Counted from the first letter of the stretch, positions 53,718 to 61,879 are shown. The stretch: DNA of 64,000 bases from Candidatus Zixiibacteriota bacterium (GCA_016933695.1 JAFGAL010000002.1:62001-126000); one strand, 5' to 3'. Numbers and translations: made by a program. The notes: generated from the sequence alone by a model not told the origin.

Positions 53718-54062
53718 ATGCGTGCGAATTATGTCATATGTCTGCTGGTTATATTACTCTCGGCCATCCTGAACGGGAAAAGTCTATATTCCGCCGAATC
53801 GGCCACTATTTGCGCCACTGCGACGGTGGTCACGTCGTTGGGACTGATTGAGTCACCGCCCGATACGGTCGCTTACACCGTGGATAAAATTGAATTCCCG
53901 GGATTAACGAAGCATTGCCTATATCTTCATCATCCGGTCGACGCCGGATTGATTGCCACGATTGACGGAACACCGTTTGTGCTTGTTAGTCTGGTTACGC
54001 CGATATCGCTTTCGCATGTGTCCGACTCGTGTATCATTACGATTATCAACACCGAAAACTGA
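53718..54062 (+). CDS. Short secreted protein related to the DUF4402 subunits
   Basis: 114 residues. Signal peptide about 1-28 (MRANYVICLLVILLSAIL), then ESATICATATVVTSLGL, nearly the same as the first subunit's ESATIQATATVIPAL. After this it diverges and ends about 60 residues earlier than its neighbours, with no YTG end. It carries three cysteines, unlike the full-length copies. It may be an adaptor, a tip or stopper subunit, or a decaying copy. No good Shine-Dalgarno site; the ATG is fixed by the signal peptide. Confidence 0.6.
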   Translation: MRANYVICLLVILLSAILNGKSLYSAESATICATATVVTSLGLIESPPDTVAYTVDKIEFPGLTKHCLYLHHPVDAGLIATIDGTPFVLVSLVTPISLSHVSDSCIITIINTEN

Positions 54063-54089
54063 CCACAGTCCGCGTCGGCAAGTTCAATC

Positions 54090-54118
54090 TTGACATTGCA
54101 TTGACCTCGTCGTACCAT
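54090..54118 (+). promoter_or_regulatory. Promoter of the third subunit gene
   Basis: TTGACA, 17-nt spacer, TACCAT, predicted to start about 15 nt before the ATG. The box lies just beyond the stop of the short subunit-like gene. Confidence 0.5.
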
Positions 54119-54139
54119 ACCCATCAGCAGGGAGCATAC

Positions 54140-54610
54140 ATGAGAACATTCTCAGCCATACTGATTGGATTGTTTGCCGCCTTTGGCGCGGCACCGTCGC
54201 AGGCACAAAACGCCACGGTGACCAATGACCTGACCTTCGGCGACATCTTCCCCGGTATCCCCAAATCGATTTCCAGTCATACCCCCGGCGCGGCCGCGGA
54301 ATTCACCGTTTCCGGCACAGCGGGGGCGGAAATCACAATCGATTTCACGCTTCCCACTTACATGAATTCAGTCGGGTATAACATGCAGATGGTTTTCAAG
54401 GAAACCGACTGTGCGATGGATTCCAGCGCGGCTCCCGATCAGACCAATCCCGGCCATGATAATCTCGATCCCTGGGACACGATCACCTATCGTCTCGGTT
54501 CCGGCGGACTGACCATCTGGCTCGGCGGCACCGTGGTTCCGCGGCTGAATCAGAAGAATGGGGACTACAGCGCGTCAATCGTTTTGACCATTATGTATAC
54601 CGGCAATTAA
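54140..54610 (+). CDS. DUF4402-like secreted subunit (candidate 2)
   Basis: 156 residues from MRTFSAILIGLFAAFG, AGGGAG upstream. Signal peptide about 1-23, then NATVTNDLTFGDIFPGIPK, a shortened version of the family start lacking the long QATATVLQVL strand. Then AAEFTVSGTAGAEITIDFTLP and the C-terminal LTIWLGGTVVPRLNQKNGDYSASIVLTIMYTGN (key LGGTVVP, YTGN). Two cysteines absent except one near 95. The missing N-terminal strand could mean it cannot donate to a neighbour, as expected of a terminal subunit, though this is inference. Own promoter likely. Confidence 0.75.
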   Translation: MRTFSAILIGLFAAFGAAPSQAQNATVTNDLTFGDIFPGIPKSISSHTPGAAAEFTVSGTAGAEITIDFTLPTYMNSVGYNMQMVFKETDCAMDSSAAPDQTNPGHDNLDPWDTITYRLGSGGLTIWLGGTVVPRLNQKNGDYSASIVLTIMYTGN

Positions 54611-54949
54611 GGTACGTATCTTGCGTTCCGATTTGTCCGGATGAAAATTCCGAGATCAAGCAGATAAATTGCCCGTTGTAAACGAAAATCATCTTTCCGA
54701 AGAAAAAAAACACCAACGCAATCGCGCAATTCTCGTAACCGATAATCCCACATAGCCTTAAATAGCATTAATGTCGCTTATTCCGGGCTATTGGCGGCCG
54801 CCCATAGCTGTCGAAAAATCAGGGCATTTTGCAATTTTTTTTCGTCGATTCGCTTAAGACTTCGACTTCTCGTGTCGATGATGCCTATATGAAACGACTG
54901 TAATGAAAATAAACAACTATGTACGTGTTATAAACAAGGGGAGCAGATT
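54611..54949. other. Intergenic region before the paired major-subunit genes
   Basis: 339 bases. The promoter for the downstream operon should lie here, but I cannot assign -35/-10 boxes with confidence; a TTATAA lies near 54929. A short inverted repeat TCGAC/GTCGA occurs near 54868-54884. No gene or known RNA recognised. Confidence 0.4.
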
Positions 54950-55525
54950 ATGCATTGCTTTTCACGGATGAAACTTATCACAGGATTGGTTGCTACGGTT
55001 GCACTGTTCGCGATCGTCGGCGGCCCGTCCCCGGTCAGTGCGCAGGAAGTAGCGGTAGGTCAGGCCACCGCGACCGTTCTGCAGGTGCTGGTTGTCACGG
55101 CCGAGGCCGATCTGCAATTCGGTGACGTTATGCAGGGTGTTCCGAAAACCGCCGACAAGGCTGTTGTCGGTGAAGCCGGTGAATTCAAGGTTGTCGGTGA
55201 AGGTGGCGCGGAAGTTTCACTTGATCTGGACCTGCCCGAATATCTCTGGAACTCTGCCGGTGGCAGTGAAGATCGTCTGCAGGTATCTTTCGGTAGCACC
55301 GATGCGACCATTGCCTTTGTCAATGCCGCAACTCCGGCGGTTCCCGGCGCAGGTGCGGTAGCCGACCAAAATCCGGTCGCGCTCGGTGATCGGACTCTTG
55401 GCGCCGCGGCGCCCGACAACGTCGTCTGGGTTTTTCTCGGCGGCACAGTGCATCCCACGATCGATCAGCGCGCCGGCAGTTACGCCGCTGACATCGTTTT
55501 CACAGCGGCTTATACGGGCCAGTAA
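54950..55525 (+). CDS. DUF4402-like secreted subunit (candidate 3, major-type copy A)
   Basis: 191 residues with GGGGAG before the ATG. Signal peptide about 1-31, then GQATATVLQVLVVTAEADL (mature strand with alternating hydrophobics), QFGDVMQGVPK, and beta-sandwich segments AGEFKVVGEGGAEVSLDLDLP, WNSAGGSEDRLQVSF, ending WVFLGGTVHPTIDQRAGSYAADIVFTAAYTGQ (key GGTVHPTIDQ). Almost the same as the next gene over its whole mature part. No cysteines in the mature region. I infer a main fibre subunit, exported by Sec and assembled by the chaperone and usher encoded downstream. Confidence 0.82.
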   Translation: MHCFSRMKLITGLVATVALFAIVGGPSPVSAQEVAVGQATATVLQVLVVTAEADLQFGDVMQGVPKTADKAVVGEAGEFKVVGEGGAEVSLDLDLPEYLWNSAGGSEDRLQVSFGSTDATIAFVNAATPAVPGAGAVADQNPVALGDRTLGAAAPDNVVWVFLGGTVHPTIDQRAGSYAADIVFTAAYTGQ

Positions 55526-55561
55526 AATCGGATGACAGGGATGTAATAAGGAGATTGGAAC

Positions 55562-56128
55562 GTGTTTACTATAACGAATAAGAAACTTGCCCTGACTCTT
55601 CTGCTTGGAATAGGCATATGCCTGTTCGGCGGAATGGTCAATGCCCAGGAAATGGGAACCGGTCAGGCGACGGCAACTGTATTACAGGTGCTGATTGTCA
55701 CGGCCGAAGCCGACCTTCAATTCGGCGACGTCATGCAGGGTGTTCCGAAGGACGCCAGCAAAACTGTTATCGGTGAAGCCGGTGAGTTCAAGGTTGTCGG
55801 AGAGGGCGGCAAAGAAGTGACCCTGGATCTGGACCTCCCGGAATATCTCTGGAACAGCGCCGGCGGCAGTGAGGATCGTCTGGCGATCTCATTCAGTTCC
55901 ACCGATGCCGATATCGCCATTACGGCGGCTTCGACTCCGGCGGCTCACGGTGCCGGCGACACCAACGACCAAAACCCGGCGGCGCTTGGCGACCATCTTC
56001 TCGGTGCGGCGGCTCCGGACAACTTATTGTGGGTCTTTCTGGGCGGCACGGTCCATCCGACCGTCGACCAGCGTGCCGGAAGTTACGCGGCGGACATTAT
56101 TTTCACCGCAGCCTATACCGGGCAATAG
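55562..56128 (+). CDS. DUF4402-like secreted subunit (candidate 4, major-type copy B)
   Basis: 188 residues, GTG start with TAAGGAGA upstream, 36 nt after copy A. Signal peptide about 1-27. The mature part repeats copy A almost residue for residue (GQATATVLQVLIVTAEADL, QFGDVMQGVPK, LPEYLWNSAGGSEDRL, YTGQ) with changes mostly in exposed-looking loops (for example AITAASTPAAHGAG in place of AFVNAATPAVPGAG). Signal peptides are different. A recent tandem duplication is the simplest reading. A short hairpin lies between this gene and the chaperone. Confidence 0.82.
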   Translation: MFTITNKKLALTLLLGIGICLFGGMVNAQEMGTGQATATVLQVLIVTAEADLQFGDVMQGVPKDASKTVIGEAGEFKVVGEGGKEVTLDLDLPEYLWNSAGGSEDRLAISFSSTDADIAITAASTPAAHGAGDTNDQNPAALGDHLLGAAAPDNLLWVFLGGTVHPTVDQRAGSYAADIIFTAAYTGQ

Positions 56129-56235
56129 AGGCAAAGTTTGCATTGACTTTTACGACTGCGTGACCTCACTTTTAGGGTGAGTATGGGAACGACCTGAAGA
56201 GGTCACGAGAAATGATAACATAGGATGAGGTTACT

Positions 56236-57102
56236 ATGGACAGTAACAAAATTATTCCCCGCCAGCTTGGCACGAGAAGATGGCGGGGACTTGCTTTTTT
56301 TCTTGTATTGCTATTCCTTGCGGCGGAATTGTCGGCCAACGTGCTGGTCGCCCCCACTGCCGTGATCATGTCAAAAACCAGATCCGGGCGTCTGAACGTC
56401 CAGAATCCGACCGACAAGCCGGTCGAGGTTTCAATCGAATTCAGTTTCGGCATTCCGGAATCCGACAGTATGGGTGTGGTTACTATTGATCTACAGGATT
56501 CGGCAGTCACCGATCCCCGCTCGGCGCTGGGATGGATCAAGGCTTTTCCGCGTAAAATGGTACTCGACCCCGGTGCCACGCAGGTCGTAAGATTTCGCGC
56601 AACTCCCCCCCGTGATCTTCCCGACGGCGAATACTGGGTACGGGTACTGGTGCGCTCTCAGGAGGGTCAGCGCGAGATACCGGTGGCGGCGGACGAGGAC
56701 AAAATAACCACCAAGCTCAACATGATCATGCAGATGGCCATTATCCTGAAATACCGGATCGGCGATCTGGTCGCCAAAATGGAGGTCCTCAATACCGACG
56801 TACAACAGACCGATTCCTCCGTTATTGCCGTGGTTGATATGGTCAACCGGGGCAACGTGTCGTATGTCGGCCTGTTGACCTGCCGTCTGGTGGATGCCGA
56901 CGGCAAAGAGGCCGGCCGCAAGGAAATCGACCTGGCCATATACCATAATTTGCGAAGACGGGTGGAAATGCCCAAGCCGGTTACCGGGTTCCGTGCCCCG
57001 TATCATGTTGACGTGACCATCAACACCGACGGGCGCACCGATATTCCGCCGGACGATTTGATCGCCGGAAACGATTATACGAAAACGTTCGCATTGGAAT
57101 AG
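56236..57102 (+). CDS. PapD-like periplasmic fimbrial chaperone
   Basis: 288 residues. N-terminal signal or anchor (about 15-35), then two Ig-like domains. The first has NVLVAPTAVIMSKTRSGRLNVQNPTDKPVEV (key RLNVQNP), WIKAFPRKMVLDPGATQVVRF and PPRDLPDGEYWVRVLV, the hallmark FG-loop region of pilus chaperones (PR...L.PG..Q.VR....LPDGEY). A G1-strand-like MQMAIILKYRIG follows. Chaperones of this kind lend a strand to unfolded subunits and deliver them to the usher. Located between the subunit pair and the usher. Closest in style to archaic/non-classical chaperones. Confidence 0.82.
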   Translation: MDSNKIIPRQLGTRRWRGLAFFLVLLFLAAELSANVLVAPTAVIMSKTRSGRLNVQNPTDKPVEVSIEFSFGIPESDSMGVVTIDLQDSAVTDPRSALGWIKAFPRKMVLDPGATQVVRFRATPPRDLPDGEYWVRVLVRSQEGQREIPVAADEDKITTKLNMIMQMAIILKYRIGDLVAKMEVLNTDVQQTDSSVIAVVDMVNRGNVSYVGLLTCRLVDADGKEAGRKEIDLAIYHNLRRRVEMPKPVTGFRAPYHVDVTINTDGRTDIPPDDLIAGNDYTKTFALE

Positions 57103-57139
57103 ATGATTTGTCCGAATCGGTCGGCAAGGAATAAACGCC

Positions 57140-59716
57140 ATGCGGAAACGCAAACCCCATACTCACTCAATAGGCCGGACGGCAATCGTGCTGGTTACGG
57201 TGCTGGGGATATTGTCTCCGATACCGGCTTCAGCGCAGACGGAGTTTGAGGAGATTGTCGTCAAGTTCGAAGTCCCCAAACTGAGTAAAACCGATATTCT
57301 CGCGCAATATGACGGCCGGACCATTTACCTGCCGTTGATTGAAATCTTCGGTTTTCTCGATATCATTGTGAAAAGCGATTTCGACAATGGCAAATTCTCC
57401 GGGAAATTCGTCATGCAGGACAACGATTTCGAAATTAATATAAGGAATGGTGAGACGAAGTGTTTCGGCAGGACGATGCAGCTGGCCGATGGTTCTTATT
57501 ATCTTTCCGCAACCGACCTGTTTCTGCGCATTGATCTGTTTGAGCATATTTTCAAACTGAGACCGCATTTCAACTTTTCCCAACTCAGTGTCTACCTTTC
57601 ACTCGACAAGGATTTTCCGGCATATCGCAAGTTATTGCGCAAGGCGGCGCATGAAAAACTCAAAGATCGCGACGTGGCCGCCCGGGACGTGCAAAATATC
57701 CCGTACCAGCGCGACCATCTCAAAGCCGGTGTGGCCGATTGGATGCTGTCCGCCTGTCCCTATGGCGGCGCCGGACACTATTTCACGCTCGGTATGGGCG
57801 GGATGGTTATGGGCGGAGACCTTGCGATCAATGGATCGGTCAACAGCATCAACGGATTCGAGTCGGATAATGTCACCTATCTCTGGCATTATTATTTCAA
57901 TGACAATGAGTACATCACTCAGGCGGAAATCGGTGATATTAATACCCAGGGAAGTCTGAGTCGCAGCCTCGACGGGGTCCAGTTGACCAATAAACCGCCG
58001 GTGCAACGCAAATATTTCCAGACGGTCAAGGTCGAAGGATACGCCGGCGAAGGCTGGGAGGTGGAATTATATGTCAACAACCAACTATCCGAATTCGCCT
58101 ACGCCGACGAGAACGGCAATTACAGTTTCCTGATCGACACGTATTACGGTGCGTCGCAGATCACCCTGAAATTGTATGGCCCCAACGGTGAGATTAAAAC
58201 CGAAGAACAATATGTTCGGGTTCCGTATAATTTGATCCCCAAGAATGACTATGAATACTCGATCGCGGGCGGGGTGAAACCCAACACCACCGACAATGCA
58301 CAGAAAAAATACGCACAGGCCACCGCGTACTACGGTTTGCTCTCATCCCTTACCGTCGGCGGCGTGGTCGATATGCCGGTTGCGGTGGAAGACGGCGAAA
58401 AGCCGACATATGCCGGTGAAATTTCCTTTCAGCCGCTGGGGACCGTTTTATTCGGGGCATCATTTTCACCCGACAATGCACTTGAGGGGAATTTCAGCTA
58501 TAACCGCCCCTCACTGCTGACGATCAATGCCCAGTATGCCGGCTTTTATGAAAACCCCTTTCGCAACAAACTCAATCGCAAATATGAATACAGTCTGGCC
58601 ATCTCGTCGCCGTTGCGTATCAAGAACAAGTACTTCGGCCCGCGGTATCGGGTATCGATCACCCAGTTTGAGGACTATCAATCCATCAATATGAATTATG
58701 GTTTCAAACTGCCGCTGTATAAATTGAGTACCACATATCTGGGAGCCGCCAAACTGGCCAAGTATTTCAATCGAACCGAAAGAAGCCTCACCAGCCAGAT
58801 TTTTATCACCACCCAGTTTTTGCGCTGGTTGCGGCCGCAGTTCAAACTCAATTACGATCATGAACTCAACCAGCTTTCCCAGTATGCGGTCTATTTGCAT
58901 CGGCGTATTTTCAAACGCGGTCAGCTGACATTCACCTATGAACGTAACGAAGTATCCGAAACCAATCGCATCATGATCAGCTTCAACATCTTCAACGATT
59001 TCGCGAATATCACCAGTCGGGTCAATGTTCACGGCGATCAGGTAATCGCCACCCAGCTTCAACGCGGATCGATTCTTTTCGACCAGGACAGCAAATCATT
59101 TCGTCTCGACCGTCGCTACGGACTCGGACGGGGAACCGCGGTGATCTGGCCATTTCTTGACGAAAACTACAACGGGCGGTACGACGAAGGCGAAGAGGTC
59201 CTCAAGGATCTGAAAGCCAGTATCGGCGGAGCACGCGGCGTGCGCAACAGCCAGAACGGGCTTTACTATTATGACGGCCTGCGCGCATATGATGAATACC
59301 TGGTGGAAATCGATGAATACAGCTTGGATAATCCCATGTTGCGCCCGGCCCATCAGAATTTTAAGGTCACGATCAATCCCAATACCGTCACCAGTATCAG
59401 CGTGCCCATTGTCACCGCCGGCGAGGTCGGCGGGATCGTGGAACGGGCTGTCGAGACCGGCAGAATCGGAGTCGGCGGCATCAAGCTGATCATTCTCAAC
59501 GAAGTTACCGGGCAGGAAATTCCGGCTACCACGTTTAATGACGGGTCATATTATTACATGGGGCTGGTTCCCGGCCTGTACCGTGTCACCATCGACGCCG
59601 AACAGCTCAAACGCTACGGGTACCATTCCGATCCGCGCGACCAAAGTTTCCAGATCAAGGCGGTTGAGGGGGGCGATATTGTCGGGGGTATCGATTTTCT
59701 CATCGTCCCGGATTGA
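57140..59716 (+). CDS. Usher-like outer-membrane protein with extra C-terminal domains
   Basis: 858 residues, AAGGAA before the ATG. Signal peptide about 1-32, an N-terminal domain (about 35-190), then a long beta-rich, Tyr/Asn/Asp-rich stretch (about 200-650) consistent with a barrel. Within it GWEVELYVNNQLSEFAYADENGNYSF (key WEVELYVNNQL) near 304-329 resembles the usher plug. After 650 come a Ca-loop region FLDENYNGRYDEGEEVL near 672-688 (SdrD-like) and a CNA-B/prealbumin-like domain near 770-858. Classical ushers lack these last domains. Last gene of the locus; the family call is moderate. Confidence 0.68.
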   Translation: MRKRKPHTHSIGRTAIVLVTVLGILSPIPASAQTEFEEIVVKFEVPKLSKTDILAQYDGRTIYLPLIEIFGFLDIIVKSDFDNGKFSGKFVMQDNDFEINIRNGETKCFGRTMQLADGSYYLSATDLFLRIDLFEHIFKLRPHFNFSQLSVYLSLDKDFPAYRKLLRKAAHEKLKDRDVAARDVQNIPYQRDHLKAGVADWMLSACPYGGAGHYFTLGMGGMVMGGDLAINGSVNSINGFESDNVTYLWHYYFNDNEYITQAEIGDINTQGSLSRSLDGVQLTNKPPVQRKYFQTVKVEGYAGEGWEVELYVNNQLSEFAYADENGNYSFLIDTYYGASQITLKLYGPNGEIKTEEQYVRVPYNLIPKNDYEYSIAGGVKPNTTDNAQKKYAQATAYYGLLSSLTVGGVVDMPVAVEDGEKPTYAGEISFQPLGTVLFGASFSPDNALEGNFSYNRPSLLTINAQYAGFYENPFRNKLNRKYEYSLAISSPLRIKNKYFGPRYRVSITQFEDYQSINMNYGFKLPLYKLSTTYLGAAKLAKYFNRTERSLTSQIFITTQFLRWLRPQFKLNYDHELNQLSQYAVYLHRRIFKRGQLTFTYERNEVSETNRIMISFNIFNDFANITSRVNVHGDQVIATQLQRGSILFDQDSKSFRLDRRYGLGRGTAVIWPFLDENYNGRYDEGEEVLKDLKASIGGARGVRNSQNGLYYYDGLRAYDEYLVEIDEYSLDNPMLRPAHQNFKVTINPNTVTSISVPIVTAGEVGGIVERAVETGRIGVGGIKLIILNEVTGQEIPATTFNDGSYYYMGLVPGLYRVTIDAEQLKRYGYHSDPRDQSFQIKAVEGGDIVGGIDFLIVPD

Positions 59717-59761
59717 TCTCGACGGTTTTTTTCCCTTTATAGATTTCATCGGTCTTTTATC

Positions 59762-59791
59762 TTGACGAGTCACAGTGACGGTCGTTATTTT
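59762..59791 (+). promoter_or_regulatory. Possible promoter ahead of the CDGSH-yceI pair
   Basis: TTGACG, 18-nt spacer, TATTTT; would give a leader of about 110 nt. The -10 is weak. Confidence 0.35.
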
Positions 59792-59908
59792 TGTCATGTA
59801 GACATTCAGCGATTTCAACCGGCGTTATCATCATCCATCGGGAACCTTTCGACTGCTCACACGGTTACGTAAACACAGTCTGGTTACGCCATGAGAAGGA
59901 GTCAGCAC

Positions 59909-60145
59909 GTGGATAAACCGATTATCGCGGAGAAAACACCGCTTGCGCTGGATTTGAACCCCGGAACCTATTACTGGTGCCACTGCGGCAAGTCGGCCAA
60001 TCAGCCATTCTGCGACGGGTCACACCAGGGCACGGCCTTTCAGCCACTGGTATTTACCGTGGTTGAACACCGTATCCGTCATTATTGCCGGTGCAAACAA
60101 ACCGGCACCGCACCGTTCTGCGACGGGACGCATAAGTCCCTGTAA
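59909..60145 (+). CDS. Double CDGSH iron-sulfur protein
   Basis: 78 residues. Two CDGSH motifs, each able to hold a 2Fe-2S cluster by three cysteines and a histidine: CHCGKSANQPFCDGSH at about 22-37 and CRCKQTGTAPFCDGTH at about 59-74. This tandem layout resembles the MiNT/CISD3 type. A GTG with AAGGAG 7 nt upstream is the likely start; an in-frame ATG 18 nt earlier lacks such a site. It may be cotranscribed with yceI 14 nt downstream. Electron transfer or cluster handling is expected of the family, but no specific role is shown. Confidence 0.88.
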   Translation: MDKPIIAEKTPLALDLNPGTYYWCHCGKSANQPFCDGSHQGTAFQPLVFTVVEHRIRHYCRCKQTGTAPFCDGTHKSL

Positions 60146-60159
60146 AATGGAGGTATATT

Positions 60160-60747
60160 ATGAGAAACACAAAAAGCATTTTGTTTATGGCGGCTTTCTG
60201 GCTTTTTGCCGGAGTCACATTCGGAGCTGAGAAGTTTACGATCGATCAGACGCACTCATCGGTGGGCTTTTCGGTCAAACATCTGGTCATCACCAATGTC
60301 AAGGGATCGTTTACCAATTTCTCGGGAACCATCATGTATGATGCCGCCGACATTGCCAAATCATCGGTTAGTGTCACGATCAATGCCGAAAGCATCAATA
60401 CCAATGATGAAGGCCGCGACAAACACCTGCGCAGTGCTGATTTTTTCGAAGTCGAAAAATACCCTGAAATCACCTTTGTCAGCACTAAAATCGAAAAGAC
60501 CGAAAACGGCCTGGTGGCTCACGGCAATCTGACCATGCACGGTGTCACCAAGGTAATTGCCATTCCATTTGAAATCGCCGGCCCGATTGCTGACCCATGG
60601 GGCAAATCCCGCATGGGAATCGAGGCCTCGCTGACTATCGACCGCAAGGATTTCGGAATCACCTGGAATAAAGTACTTGATTCCGGCGGCCTGACGGTCG
60701 GCAACGAAGTAAAAATCGAATTGAATATCGCGGCGATCGCTGGCTGA
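60160..60747 (+). CDS. yceI: YceI family periplasmic protein
   Basis: 195 residues. Signal peptide about 1-23, then FTIDQTHSSVGFSVKHLVI near 25-43, SADFFEVEKYPEITFVSTKIE near 90-110, HGVTKVIAIPFEI near 130-142, GIEASLTIDRKDFGI near 157-171. The lipocalin-like barrel binds polyisoprenoids in homologues. Gene follows the CDGSH gene by 14 nt. The start fits the family. Confidence 0.95.
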   Translation: MRNTKSILFMAAFWLFAGVTFGAEKFTIDQTHSSVGFSVKHLVITNVKGSFTNFSGTIMYDAADIAKSSVSVTINAESINTNDEGRDKHLRSADFFEVEKYPEITFVSTKIEKTENGLVAHGNLTMHGVTKVIAIPFEIAGPIADPWGKSRMGIEASLTIDRKDFGITWNKVLDSGGLTVGNEVKIELNIAAIAG

Positions 60748-60800
60748 TCGCGCAAAGGATTTCCCGCCGGGGCGAATTGCGTCCCGGTGTGATTTTTAAA

Positions 60801-61259
60801 TCAGAAGTCCGCGGATTTATCCCGCAGATGTATACCTTCGGTATACAGTTTGAGATACCGGTTTTCGATTTCGCGGTTTTCCGCCTGCGCCCGGATAATG
60901 TCCCTCTGTGACACCAATCCGACCAGCGTGTCACCGTCGACAATGGGAACGTGGCGAATCCAGTTCTTGTCCATGATTCCGGCAATATACGACAGATCGT
61001 CATCAGGAAACCCGAGAATCAACGCCGTGGTCATTACGTCTTCGACTTTAAGATCGTGATACTGCCCTCCGGTTTCATGAATGCGCCGGAAAATATCCTT
61101 GTCGCTGATAATACCGACCAGCTGATCGTTGCTGTCAATAATCGGCAGACAACCGATATTGTTGGCGATCAGCAGCTTCATGGCCTCGTCAATCGACGTT
61201 TCCGGTCGGGCCGTAATCAAATCCTTCTTTTTGTCTTTCAACAGGATTTTGACCAGCAT
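60801..61259 (-). CDS. Protein with two CBS domains
   Basis: 152 residues consisting of a CBS pair (about 1-65 and 75-135). First domain: MLVKILLKDKKKDLI, IDEAMKLLIANNIGCLPIID, GIISDKDIFRRIHE; second: VEDVMTTALILGFPDDDLSYI, RHVPIVDGDTLVGLVSQRDIIRA. CBS pairs bind adenosine nucleotides and sense energy state. No partner domain. Convergent with yceI. Confidence 0.93.
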   Translation of the reverse strand: MLVKILLKDKKKDLITARPETSIDEAMKLLIANNIGCLPIIDSNDQLVGIISDKDIFRRIHETGGQYHDLKVEDVMTTALILGFPDDDLSYIAGIMDKNWIRHVPIVDGDTLVGLVSQRDIIRAQAENREIENRYLKLYTEGIHLRDKSADF

Positions 61260-61325
61260 ACTATTTCCCCATATATATTATGTGAAGAACCTTCGTAATG
61301 ACACCGGAATCTGTTATAAGATAAC

Positions 61326-61454
61326 ATGATGACAGTATTAAAACAAGAAAAAGATGGTCTATTTTCTCCCCAGCCTTCCGTGTCAGAAAATTCCGATTTG
61401 TCGTCATTAGCCATTGACAGCGGTTATTTTCCGTACATTGTTGACGATGTATGA
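61326..61454 (+). CDS. Possible 42-residue small ORF
   Basis: Opens MMTVLKQEKDGLF and runs to a TGA. It has ordinary codon use and no repeats, but no ribosome site and no known homologue, so it may be chance. It lies in the 256-nt gap between the CBS gene and the AhpD-like gene. Confidence 0.2.
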   Translation: MMTVLKQEKDGLFSPQPSVSENSDLSSLAIDSGYFPYIVDDV

Positions 61455-61515
61455 ATATGGATTTACTTGGAAAAATCCCGCTCGGGGGCTAATTGCCAAC
61501 ATATGAGGTCATATC

Positions 61516-61860
61516 ATGGAAAATATGCATGAAGTCTTTAATGAAACCAATCTGAATCTCGGTAAATTCTTCAAGGAATTTCCGCGCGAAATGAAGGCTT
61601 TCGGCGGCATGATGGAAGCCATCGAGGCGCCCGGCGCGCTTGACGGCAAGCAGAAAGAACTGATCGCCATCGCGCTGTCCATCTGCGCGCACTGCAAATG
61701 GTGTATTGCCTACCATGTCGGCCAGGCGCTGAAACAAGGCGCGAGTCGCAAGGAAATTACCGAAGCCGGATGGGTGGCGGTCCTGATGGGCGGCGGCCCG
61801 TCGCTGATGTATTTCCAGTTGCTGGAAAAGGCACTCGATGATTTCAAGGCGCAGAAGTGA
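61516..61860 (+). CDS. Carboxymuconolactone decarboxylase / AhpD-like protein
   Basis: 114 residues, all-helical, with a CxxC-type redox motif near 54-60 (SICAHCKWCIAYHV) and the EITEAGWVAVLMGGGP segment near 76-91. AhpD-like proteins have alkylhydroperoxidase activity or join peroxiredoxin systems. Three cysteines (CAHCKWC) rather than two are in the motif. Lone gene, followed by a strong terminator. Confidence 0.88.
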   Translation: MENMHEVFNETNLNLGKFFKEFPREMKAFGGMMEAIEAPGALDGKQKELIAIALSICAHCKWCIAYHVGQALKQGASRKEITEAGWVAVLMGGGPSLMYFQLLEKALDDFKAQK

Positions 61861-61879
61861 AAATTTCTGTAAACTGATA

